53,162 nucleotides of DNA from positions 1-53,162 of the forward strand of contig AXCX01000006.1 in the NCBI GenBank assembly GCA_000767215.1. The letters are read 5' to 3'. Shown piece after piece: positions 36,756 through 44,261 of the stretch. The notes under the pieces were generated by a model that was not told the DNA's origin, made no database searches, and saw only the letters and a list, made by a program, of their open reading frames with translations. The first letter of the stretch is position 1. Each line of letters starts with the position of its first letter. The translations under genes and the position numbers were made by a program. This DNA comes from Actinotalea fermentans ATCC 43279 = JCM 9966 = DSM 3133 (GTDB taxonomy: Bacteria; Actinomycetota; Actinomycetes; Actinomycetales; Cellulomonadaceae).

Positions 36756-38855
36756 GTGGCACACGACACCGGCACTTCGCGCCCCGTGACGATTCAGGAC
36801 GGTGCCCTCGCCCTCGCGGGCGAGCCGGCACGTCTGTACGGCGGCGCAGTGCACTACTGGCGGCTCGAGCGCGAGAAGTGGGACGGCATCCTGGAGTCCG
36901 TCAGGCGTATGGGCTTCACGATGATCTCGATCTACATCCCATGGGAGGTGCACGAGATCGAGAAGGGCCGCTTCGACTTCGGCGAGATCAACCCCTCGAA
37001 CGACATCGATGCGTTCCTCACCCTCTGTGAGGAGAAGGGCTTCAAGGTCATCGTCCGGCCGGGGCCGCAGATCAACTCGGAGCTGACCTGGTTCGGTTAC
37101 CCCAAGCGGATCCTGGCCGACGAGCGGCTGCTCGCCAAGAGCGGCCGTGGCTCGAAGGTCATTCTGACCCAGGTGCCCAAGCCGATTCCCGCGCTCAACT
37201 ACGCCTCGGACGCGTTCTTCGACGAGACCGCCCTGTGGTACGACGCCATCTGCGCCATCCTCGCCAAGCACGCGTATCCCCAGGGCGGCATCGTCGCCGC
37301 TCAGGTCGACAACGAGATGGCCTACTTCTTCGGCGTCAACGCCTATATCGCCGACTACTCGCCCGAGTCCGTCGAGGCGTACCGGCGGTTCGTGGTCGAC
37401 AAGTACGGCGATCTGCAGTCGGTCAACGCCGCCTACTCACGCGACTACGCCGACATCGCCGACGTCGAACCGCCTCGCCGGTTCGCCGCCACCGACAAGG
37501 CGGAGATCCCCTGGTACGCGGACTGGGCCGAGTACCGCGAGGAGTACCTCGTCACCGCCATGGACCGGCTCGCGGGCATGATGCGCCAGCGTGGGCTGGG
37601 CGGGATCGCGCTCTTCCACAACTACCCGCACCCGCTCGGGCCGGGCGGTGCGGCGTCGGGGTTCACCACGCCGTTCAACCTGATGCGCCTGGAGGAGAAG
37701 CTCGACTTCACCGGCTTCGACATCTACTCCCGCAAGGAGCTGTTCTCCCACGTCAAGACCGTCGCCTCGTACGTCGTCGGCACCAGCAGGTACCCGTACA
37801 TCCCGGAGTTCATCGCCGGCGTGTGGCCCTGGTACCTCAACCCCGGCGACTGGCACGACGAGGAGTTCGTGACCAAGGCGGCTCTCATGCAGGGCATCAA
37901 GGGCTTCTCGCGCTACATGCTCGTCGAGCGGGACCGGTGGCTCGACTCGCCGGTCCGGCGCGATGGGCGAGAGCGCCCCGAGAAGGTCGCGATGTTCGGC
38001 AACGTCAACGCGATGCTCGAGCGCGGCGAGTTCCATCGGTTCCGCCGCGACGCCGACGTCCTCCTGCTCGCCAACCGCGAGTACGACCGGCTCGAGGCGA
38101 CGAGCGTCCTGGTCTCCTTCCCAGGTGACTTCCTTGAGACGCCCTCGGGGTTCTCCGAGTACGCGGGCGCGCTGACCGTCAGCGAAGCCACGCTCGGGTT
38201 CGCGGAGCCTGTGCAGCTCGCCAAGGGCACGTGGTTCGGGGCGTTCACCGAGGCGCTCGCGGCGACCGGAGCGGGCACCGTGCTGTCGGACACCGATCTC
38301 CGGCCCGATCGGTGGGGCGGTCGAAAGGTGGTCGTCCTGGCGACGCTTGAGTACCTCGACGCGCGCGTGCAGAGGGCCCTCGTGGACTTCGCCCGTAAGG
38401 GTGGAAGCGTCCTGATCGGGCCCAAGGTTCCCGAGCTCGACAGCCTCATGCGCCCGTGCACGATCCTGTCCGATGCTCTTGGTGACGATGCCGCGGAGGC
38501 GGGCGTCCGTACTTCACGGCTCGGCGCGGGATCGATCACGGTCGTGGGTGACCTCGCGTCGGTCCCGACCGCCGTCGCGCGCGTGCTCCGCACGGCCGGC
38601 GTCCACGAGGTCGCGACCAACGACGCCCGGCTGGACGTGGCGGTGCACTCCGATCCACACGATCCCTCCGCGAGGCTGGTCTTCGTCGCCAACCCGACGG
38701 CGGAGCCCGTCGACGCGGAGGTGTCGCTCGGCGTGGACCTCAAGGAGGTCCACGAGATCTGGGACGACCGCGACGTCGAACCGAGCGGCCCCGTCATCGC
38801 CGAGCGGGTGCCGCCGTACTCGATCCACGTCTACCGGTGCACCGTCACCGCCTGA
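36756..38855 (+). CDS. GH35/GH42-like clan A glycosidase, putative beta-galactosidase
   Basis: A 699-aa protein with an N-terminal TIM barrel of the GH35/GH42 type (GGAVHYWRLEREKWDGILES, VIVRPGPQINSE). Glu187 in AAQVDNEM is the likely acid/base and Glu351 in YIPEFIAGVW the likely nucleophile. A beta-galactosidase trimerisation-like region (LLLANREYDRLEATSVLV; EYLDARVQRALVDFARKGGS) and a C-terminal beta domain follow. No signal peptide, so cytoplasmic. GTG 36756 follows AAAGGAG. It is placed directly after an RbsABC-type importer, so it probably hydrolyses a small imported beta-galactoside. Family assignment between GH35 and related families is uncertain. Confidence 0.8.
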   Translation: MAHDTGTSRPVTIQDGALALAGEPARLYGGAVHYWRLEREKWDGILESVRRMGFTMISIYIPWEVHEIEKGRFDFGEINPSNDIDAFLTLCEEKGFKVIVRPGPQINSELTWFGYPKRILADERLLAKSGRGSKVILTQVPKPIPALNYASDAFFDETALWYDAICAILAKHAYPQGGIVAAQVDNEMAYFFGVNAYIADYSPESVEAYRRFVVDKYGDLQSVNAAYSRDYADIADVEPPRRFAATDKAEIPWYADWAEYREEYLVTAMDRLAGMMRQRGLGGIALFHNYPHPLGPGGAASGFTTPFNLMRLEEKLDFTGFDIYSRKELFSHVKTVASYVVGTSRYPYIPEFIAGVWPWYLNPGDWHDEEFVTKAALMQGIKGFSRYMLVERDRWLDSPVRRDGRERPEKVAMFGNVNAMLERGEFHRFRRDADVLLLANREYDRLEATSVLVSFPGDFLETPSGFSEYAGALTVSEATLGFAEPVQLAKGTWFGAFTEALAATGAGTVLSDTDLRPDRWGGRKVVVLATLEYLDARVQRALVDFARKGGSVLIGPKVPELDSLMRPCTILSDALGDDAAEAGVRTSRLGAGSITVVGDLASVPTAVARVLRTAGVHEVATNDARLDVAVHSDPHDPSARLVFVANPTAEPVDAEVSLGVDLKEVHEIWDDRDVEPSGPVIAERVPPYSIHVYRCTVTA

Positions 38856-38868
38856 GAGGAAGAAGCAC

Positions 38869-39651
38869 ATGCTGCACCAAGACGTTCTCATGGCCGACAT
38901 CGACGTCGACCAGTGGCGCAACGCGCAGGCGCTCCTGCTGCGCTCGGCCAAGGCGGCCCGCCGGCTCGTGGTCATCCACGAGGACGGCGACGTCGTCAAG
39001 TTCCGGCACACGAGCGGCGCGACGTGCGTCGGAGCCGTGGAGCGGGTCAACGAACCCCGCGCGCTGGCCCAGCGGCTGTACGAGGCGAACCGCGAGTCGG
39101 TCGACTTCGTCGTCGTCATGGAGCGTGGCGCCGTCGACAGCTACTTCGCGGCCCTGCAGGACTCCTGGAACATCGACGAGGACCTGGACGTGTTCGTCCA
39201 GCGCACGTACGCGCTCCTCGACGAGTACCCGGAAGGGGTCGTGACGTACCCCGGACCTGCGCGGGACATCCTCGGCCTGCAGTGGAGGACGGGAGCGTCG
39301 CTCGACGCGGTGAACGCCGCCGCGAGGGCCCTCGTCGCGCCGGGCAGCACGGTGGTGCTCGGGGTGCACGACAGCGGTTCCCTCTGGGCCTCCCTCGTGC
39401 TCGACTTCGACGACGAGTGGAAGGTCACCTCGATCACCACTGCCGACCCTTCACTGGTCGACGTCACCGGTGCCATCGGCCCGGTGCTGAACCGGGTGGT
39501 CGCCTGGCAGGAGAGCCGCGGCAAGAAGGTGTCCCTGGCGCTGTCGATGGACCGCACGGGCGCGGAGGAGTTCCTCGCTGCACCTGCGGCCGAGAAGGCC
39601 GGCGTTCTCGGACGCCTCGTCAGCGCCGGGCGCGCCGCTCGTCGGCCGTGA
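38869..39651 (+). CDS. Protein of unknown function co-encoded with the GH35-like enzyme
   Basis: A 260-aa soluble protein with no signal peptide, no membrane segment and no motif I recognise. It has mixed alpha/beta character: VVIHEDGDVVKFRHTSG, DFVVVMERGAVDSYFAAL, TVVLGVHDSGSLWASLVLDF. A C-terminal arginine/alanine-rich tail ends it. The ATG follows GAGGAAGAAG, 13 bases after the GH35-like stop, so it is the last gene of operon D. Its position suggests a role in sensing or processing the same sugar, but nothing in the sequence names a reaction. Confidence 0.8.
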   Translation: MLHQDVLMADIDVDQWRNAQALLLRSAKAARRLVVIHEDGDVVKFRHTSGATCVGAVERVNEPRALAQRLYEANRESVDFVVVMERGAVDSYFAALQDSWNIDEDLDVFVQRTYALLDEYPEGVVTYPGPARDILGLQWRTGASLDAVNAAARALVAPGSTVVLGVHDSGSLWASLVLDFDDEWKVTSITTADPSLVDVTGAIGPVLNRVVAWQESRGKKVSLALSMDRTGAEEFLAAPAAEKAGVLGRLVSAGRAARRP

Positions 39652-39704
39652 CCCCGGACACGCCGCCGGTCGTGCCCCCGATGCACTGACGTCCGACGGC
39701 TGCC

Positions 39705-39735
39705 CTCTGCCCCGGCGCGCTGCGTCGGGGCAGAG
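39705..39735. terminator. Bidirectional terminator between operon D and the LacI gene
   Basis: A 10-bp perfect stem (CTCTGCCCCG with CGGGGCAGAG) and an 11-base loop lie in the 123-bp gap between two converging genes. The position suits termination from both sides, although no T-run follows. Confidence 0.65.
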
Positions 39736-39774
39736 AGGCCGCGGGTCGCCGACCCGGCGAGCGGCGGTGGGACG

Positions 39775-40872
39775 TCAACTGGAGTGCCCAGCGGGCGCAG
39801 ACAGCGCGACGCCGTCCATGGTCGAACGGTACCCAAGGGCGGTCGCTGAGGACATCGCACGACTCGGCGGTGCGGTCGACTCGTTGACCAGAAGTCGGGT
39901 GACGAGCTGGATGTGGCGGGACTCCGGCGGGTTGCCCCGTGCACTCTCGACGATCATCCGAACCGCCATTCGCCCCATATCGGCAAGGGGCTGGAAGACC
40001 GTCGTCAAGCGCGGCGTGGTCCATGAAGCCTGTGGGATGCCGTCGTAGCCGGTGACCGACAAGTCCTCAGGGATCCGCAAGCCCAGGGAGCGTGCAGCTT
40101 CGATGACTCCGATCGCGATCTCGTCGTTGGCGGCGACCAGTGCCGTGGGACGGTTCTCGAGTCCGAGCAGTGGCGGAGCCGCCGACCGGCCGAACTCCAC
40201 GCTGAAGTCCCCGTTCGTCTCGATCGAGTCGTCGAGCGGAATGCCGGCGGACTGGAGCGCCGCACGGTACCCGTGCAGGCGGTCCGTCGACGCCTCCGAC
40301 TCCGGCGGCCCACCGACCCAGCCGATGCGCCGATGACCGAGTCCGATGAGGTGCTCCGTGGCGGCCTTGGCGCCCGCCCAGTTTGTGCCGCCGATCGTCA
40401 TCCAGTCGGCCGGCTGCACCTCCGACGGGTCGATCACCACGACGGGCAAGTTCGCTTGGGCCTCGAGCAGCCCGATGCTGCGCATGCCGTAGGTGATGGC
40501 GACGATGCCGATACAGCCGAGCGGCAAGGACTTCTCGGGCGCGTCGTCGTCCGTGTGCGGGCCGATCCCGAACCGCACGACGACGTCGGCGCCCTGAGAC
40601 CGTCCCGCCGCGACCATGCCGTGCAGGAGGGTCGCCGTGTAGACCGTCAGGATCCCGTCGGTGAGAACGAGGACCTGAGGCATCTGGGCGGCGTGGGCCC
40701 GCGCGGCCGGGTTGCGGTAGCCGACGGAATCGATCGCACGGATGACCCTCGCCCGCGTGCTGGCCGCCACGTCGCGGTGCCCGTTGAGCACCTTCGAGAC
40801 CGTGGCCATCGAGACGTTCGCCTGGGCTGCCACATCGGCCAGGGTTGGACGAGCGCCCACCGGGACTCCCAT
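39775..40872 (-). CDS. LacI-family transcriptional regulator, divergent from operon E
   Basis: A 365-aa regulator. The helix-turn-helix is PTLADVAAQANVSMATVSKV (residues ~8-27), then a hinge and an effector domain (VVIDPSEVQPADWMTIGGTN, GHRRIGWVGG, GYDGIPQASW). It is distinct from the other LacI proteins in the window. It is transcribed away from operon E. Two GAAA/TTTC palindromes (40886 and 40999) lie in the shared promoter region, suggesting repression of operon E and of itself. The ATG at 40872 gives the standard N-terminus. Confidence 0.93.
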   Translation of the reverse strand: MGVPVGARPTLADVAAQANVSMATVSKVLNGHRDVAASTRARVIRAIDSVGYRNPAARAHAAQMPQVLVLTDGILTVYTATLLHGMVAAGRSQGADVVVRFGIGPHTDDDAPEKSLPLGCIGIVAITYGMRSIGLLEAQANLPVVVIDPSEVQPADWMTIGGTNWAGAKAATEHLIGLGHRRIGWVGGPPESEASTDRLHGYRAALQSAGIPLDDSIETNGDFSVEFGRSAAPPLLGLENRPTALVAANDEIAIGVIEAARSLGLRIPEDLSVTGYDGIPQASWTTPRLTTVFQPLADMGRMAVRMIVESARGNPPESRHIQLVTRLLVNESTAPPSRAMSSATALGYRSTMDGVALSAPAGHSS

Positions 40873-40885
40873 CAGTGCATGTCGA

Positions 40886-40904
40886 GGTCGAAAGTATTTC
40901 GACC
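40886..40904. promoter_or_regulatory. Operator candidate next to the divergent LacI gene
   Basis: GGTCGAAA and TTTCGACC form a perfect 8-bp inverted repeat around GTA, 14 bases upstream of the LacI start codon. It could mediate autorepression. The GAAA/TTTC halves are shared with the palindrome at 40999. Confidence 0.65.
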
Positions 40905-40959
40905 GTACCGGGTGGACCGCTTCCGCACAAGCGCCACATCACGATTAGGGTTCGGGGCG

Positions 40960-40988
40960 TTGCGGAGCGCATGTCGCCCGTGTAACGT
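40960..40988 (+). promoter_or_regulatory. Candidate promoter of operon E
   Basis: TTGCGG (40960-40965) and TAACGT (40983-40988) are spaced by 17 bases and lie about 90 bases before the binding-protein gene. The predicted start point falls next to the operator at 40999. Match is moderate. Confidence 0.4.
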
Positions 40989-40998
40989 GCCGACCGGA

Positions 40999-41025
40999 CC
41001 GAAAGATTCCTGGAAAATCTTTCGG
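40999..41025. promoter_or_regulatory. Operator candidate of operon E
   Basis: CCGAAAGATT and AATCTTTCGG form a perfect 10-bp inverted repeat with a 7-base spacer, just downstream of the candidate -10 hexamer. It is the probable binding site of the LacI protein at 39775. The 7-base spacer is longer than in a compact LacI operator, so another architecture (an RNA hairpin in the leader) is possible. Confidence 0.6.
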
Positions 41026-41077
41026 GATCCACCTCCCCGGCGCCGAGCGACGACGCTCGTCAAAGAAGGGTAACGAC

Positions 41078-42385
41078 ATGCCACGCCGAACCAGGAAGTA
41101 CCTCGCGGTCTCCCTTGCCCTCTCGCTCACCGGTGTTCTGGCCGGTTGCTCAGGGGCTGAGTCCGCCGACTCGGACGCGATCGAGCTCGAGTTCTGGAAC
41201 CCGGAGGCCGACGAGGCCGTCATCTCCGTGCTCGAGACGATGATCGAGAAGTACGAGGCGGAGAACCCGAACGTCAACGTCAACCTCGTGACAGTGCCGT
41301 GGTCAGACATCTTCACCAAGTGGCAGGCCGCGCTCCAGGGCGGCAACGCGCCCGACGTCACTCTCGGCTCGGCGGCCTTCGCGGCGTCGCTCCAGGAGCA
41401 GGGCGTCCTCCTCCCGTTGAATGACGTCGTCGAGGCGATCGGCGGTGAGGAGGCGTGGGCGGACACCGCGTCGTCCCTGGTCGAGTTGAGCAAGACGCCC
41501 GACGGCGAGTACTTCGCGCTGCCCTACTCCACCAACTCCGTTGTGCTCTGGTACAACAAGCCGATGTTCGAGGCTGCCGGCCTCCAGCCGCCGACCACCT
41601 GGGACGAGCTCGAGGCGGCCGCCGCGGCGCTGACACACGACGACCAGTACGGGATCCTCATCCCGTCGTCGAAGAGCTATGTGACCACCCAGAGCCTGTA
41701 CAGCATGATCCTGGCCAACGGTGGCGACCTGGTGGACCGGAACGACCCGGACACGGTGACGTTCGACGCCCCCGAGGCCGTCGAGGCACTCGAGTTCTAC
41801 TCCTCCCTCGCGCAGTACTCCCCACCCGGCGCCGGGGGCTATGACCGGCCCGAGGCGCAGGCCGCGATGACGACGGGCAAGCTCGGCATGTTCGTCTACG
41901 GCAGCTGGATGCAGGGCGCGCTCGAGGCGGCCGGTGCTGACGTCGCTGAGCAGTTCGGCGCAGTCCCCGTGCCGTCCAACGGCGGCGCCGGGGCGTTCAT
42001 GGGCAACGTGTCGCTCTACGCCTTCAACACGACGGAGCATCCGGAGGAGGCCCGCGACTTCCTCGCATACCTGCTCGACCCGCAGGCATACGAGCAGTTC
42101 GTGCTCATCAACCCCGCTTCGTTCGTCCCCGTCATCGACGCGGTGCACGAGAGCGAGACGTACCAGACGAACGAGAAGGTCGTCGCTGCCGGGGAGCTGC
42201 TCGCCGCGGTTGGCACGACTCTCCCCGACGCCTGGGTGTTCGGCCTGCCGAATCCGCACGCCGGAGAGTGGGAGAGCCTCAACCTCGTCGCGCAGGCGGC
42301 GACCGCCGTGATCGAGCAGGGCGAGGACCCGCAGGCGGCCGCGACGCGGATCGCCGACGAGATGCGTGAGTCGATCGGCAACTGA
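41078..42385 (+). CDS. Sugar ABC transporter solute-binding lipoprotein (operon E)
   Basis: A 435-aa family 1 binding protein. Basic N-terminus MPRRTRKY, a hydrophobic stretch and lipobox GVLAGC with Cys24. The mature protein has typical features (VNLVTVPWSDIFTKWQAALQ, LPYSTNSVVLWYNKPMFEAA). It would deliver its ligand to the permeases at 42454 and 43425. With GH43 and three family paralogues downstream, the ligand is probably an arabinose- or xylose-containing oligosaccharide, but this is inferred. A hairpin follows the stop. Confidence 0.92.
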   Translation: MPRRTRKYLAVSLALSLTGVLAGCSGAESADSDAIELEFWNPEADEAVISVLETMIEKYEAENPNVNVNLVTVPWSDIFTKWQAALQGGNAPDVTLGSAAFAASLQEQGVLLPLNDVVEAIGGEEAWADTASSLVELSKTPDGEYFALPYSTNSVVLWYNKPMFEAAGLQPPTTWDELEAAAAALTHDDQYGILIPSSKSYVTTQSLYSMILANGGDLVDRNDPDTVTFDAPEAVEALEFYSSLAQYSPPGAGGYDRPEAQAAMTTGKLGMFVYGSWMQGALEAAGADVAEQFGAVPVPSNGGAGAFMGNVSLYAFNTTEHPEEARDFLAYLLDPQAYEQFVLINPASFVPVIDAVHESETYQTNEKVVAAGELLAAVGTTLPDAWVFGLPNPHAGEWESLNLVAQAATAVIEQGEDPQAAATRIADEMRESIGN

Positions 42386-42401
42386 CGCCGACCAACCGAG
42401 C

Positions 42402-42434
42402 GGGGGCGGGCGGCCTCCCGGGTCGCCCGCCCCC
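42402..42434 (+). terminator. Intercistronic hairpin after the operon E binding-protein gene
   Basis: An 11-bp stem (GGGGGCGGGCG at 42402-42412 with CGCCCGCCCCC at 42424-42434) and an 11-base loop lie between the binding-protein stop and the permease start. It is the fifth of five such hairpins. Confidence 0.7.
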
Positions 42435-42453
42435 CCAACGTCCGGAGGACGAC

Positions 42454-43425
42454 ATGACCGCCAATGCCGCGCTGCGCGAGCGCCCTCGCGCCGCAGGGCC
42501 GCGCCCTGACGCGGGCCGCGGATCGCACACCAGGCGCCGGGGGCGCAACGGGCGCCGGGACCTCATCGTGAGCGTCGCTCTGCTGGTCCCGGCGGCCGCC
42601 GTGATCGTCCTGCTCATGGGCGTGCCGCTGGCCACCGTCGTCGCCGACAGCTTCACGGACCGCAGTTTCCTGCGGCCGGTCGCGGAGTTCGTCGGCCTGG
42701 AGAACTACAGCGAGTTGCTCGGCGACCCGGCGTTCTGGCAGACGCTGGGCCGCTCGCTCCTGTGGACCGGCGCGTCCGTCGTCCTCCAGATCGCGCTCGG
42801 TCTGGCCTTCGCCATGCTGCTCAACCAGCGGTTCCGGGGGCGAGGGCTGCTTCGTGGCCTCTTCCTGCTCCCGTGGGTGACGCCCGTCGTCGTCGTCGCC
42901 CTCATCTGGAAGTGGATGCTCAACGACCTCTACGGCGTCATCAACGGGTTGCTCGGGACCGTCAACCCTGCCTGGGGCGACCTGGCCTGGTTCTCCGACC
43001 AGTCCCTGGCGCTCGGGACGGTCATCGGCGTCAACGTCTGGCGCGGCGTGCCCTTCACCATGATCATCCTGCTCGCCGGGCTGCAGAGCGTGCCGAAAGA
43101 GCTCGTCGAAGCCGCGTCGGTCGACGGTGCGGGCCGGCTCCGCACCTTCCTCAACGTCACCCTGCCGCACCTGCGAGGCATCCTCCTCACGGTCGCGATG
43201 ATCTTCACGATGTTCAACTTCAACAACTTCGACCTCGTCTACCTGGGCACGAGGGGCGGGCCGGCGGACCGGACGATGATCCTCCCGGTCAAGACCTACG
43301 ACGTGGCCTTCAACGGCCTGCAGGTCGGAGAGGCCGGCGCGTGGGCGGTCCTCACGCTCATCACCATCGCGCTCATCGCCGGCATCTACTTCGCGTACAT
43401 GCGGCGTGCGGAGAGGAAGTACTGA
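42454..43425 (+). CDS. Sugar ABC transporter permease, MalF/UgpA type (operon E)
   Basis: A 323-aa inner-membrane permease. A ~40-residue arginine-rich cytoplasmic tail leads into the first segment (LIVSVALLVPAAAVIVLLMG). The EAA loop is EAASVDGAGRLRTFLNVTLP, and NFNNFDLVYLGTRGGPA is a MalF-type motif. The ATG follows CGGAGGAC. It overlaps the next permease by one base. Confidence 0.92.
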   Translation: MTANAALRERPRAAGPRPDAGRGSHTRRRGRNGRRDLIVSVALLVPAAAVIVLLMGVPLATVVADSFTDRSFLRPVAEFVGLENYSELLGDPAFWQTLGRSLLWTGASVVLQIALGLAFAMLLNQRFRGRGLLRGLFLLPWVTPVVVVALIWKWMLNDLYGVINGLLGTVNPAWGDLAWFSDQSLALGTVIGVNVWRGVPFTMIILLAGLQSVPKELVEAASVDGAGRLRTFLNVTLPHLRGILLTVAMIFTMFNFNNFDLVYLGTRGGPADRTMILPVKTYDVAFNGLQVGEAGAWAVLTLITIALIAGIYFAYMRRAERKY

Positions 43426-44261
43426 TGGCACGGTCGGTTCTCGCCCGCGTCAGCCCGCGGGCCGCCCTGTGGCTCGCCATCGTGACGGCCACGATCTACG
43501 TCACGTTCCCGTTCTACTGGCTGCTCATCTCGTCGGTGACGCATCCCGCTGAGCTGTTCACCGGTGACCTGGTGCCCTCGCGCTTCACGCTCGACAGCTA
43601 CGGCCAGCTGTTCGCGGCGTCGCCCGTGCTCACCTGGGTCGGCAACAGCGTCCTCGTCGCGGTCGCCGTCACCTCGCTCACTGTCGTGGTGTCCGTGATG
43701 GGCGCCTACAGCCTCGCGTTCTTCGACACGCGGCTGGGCCAGGCGGCCGGTCGGCTCATCCTGTTCACCTACATGTTCCCGGGCGTCGTCATCGTCGTAC
43801 CCGCCTATCGGATCCTCAGCCAGATGGGTCTCGTCGACAGCGTCGCCGGCCTCGTGCTCGTCGAGCTCGTGCTCACAGTGCCGTTCTGCATCTGGATGCT
43901 CCGGAGCTTCTTCATCCAGATCCCCAAGGCGCTGTTCGAGGCTGGTCGGGTCGACGGCGCCTCGCACCTGCGCGTGCTGTGGAGTGTCATGCTGCCGATC
44001 GCGCGCCCGGGCGTCATCGTCATTGCCGTCTTCTCGTTCATCTTCTCGTGGAACGAGTACCTCTTCCCGCTGGTGCTCGTGAACTCGGACGCGGACAAGA
44101 CCCTGCCGCTCGGCGTCGCGGGGTTCATGGGCAACCTGACGGTGGAATGGGGACCGCTGCTCGCCTCCGGCGTCGTCACCGTGCTGCCGGTCCTCGTGCT
44201 GTTCCTCTTCCTGCAGCGGTACCTCGTCGAGGGTCTCATGGTCGGGGCGGTGAAGGGGTGA
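43425..44261 (+). CDS. Sugar ABC transporter permease, MalG/UgpE type (operon E)
   Basis: A 278-aa partner permease. The EAA loop is degenerate at the third position (EAGRVDGASHLRVLWSVMLP), and FSWNEYLFPLVLV is the MalG-like motif near the C-terminus. The ATG shares a base with the previous stop (TGATG), and its own stop overlaps the GTG of the GH43 gene, giving a fully coupled permease-hydrolase segment. Confidence 0.92.
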   Translation: MARSVLARVSPRAALWLAIVTATIYVTFPFYWLLISSVTHPAELFTGDLVPSRFTLDSYGQLFAASPVLTWVGNSVLVAVAVTSLTVVVSVMGAYSLAFFDTRLGQAAGRLILFTYMFPGVVIVVPAYRILSQMGLVDSVAGLVLVELVLTVPFCIWMLRSFFIQIPKALFEAGRVDGASHLRVLWSVMLPIARPGVIVIAVFSFIFSWNEYLFPLVLVNSDADKTLPLGVAGFMGNLTVEWGPLLASGVVTVLPVLVLFLFLQRYLVEGLMVGAVKG

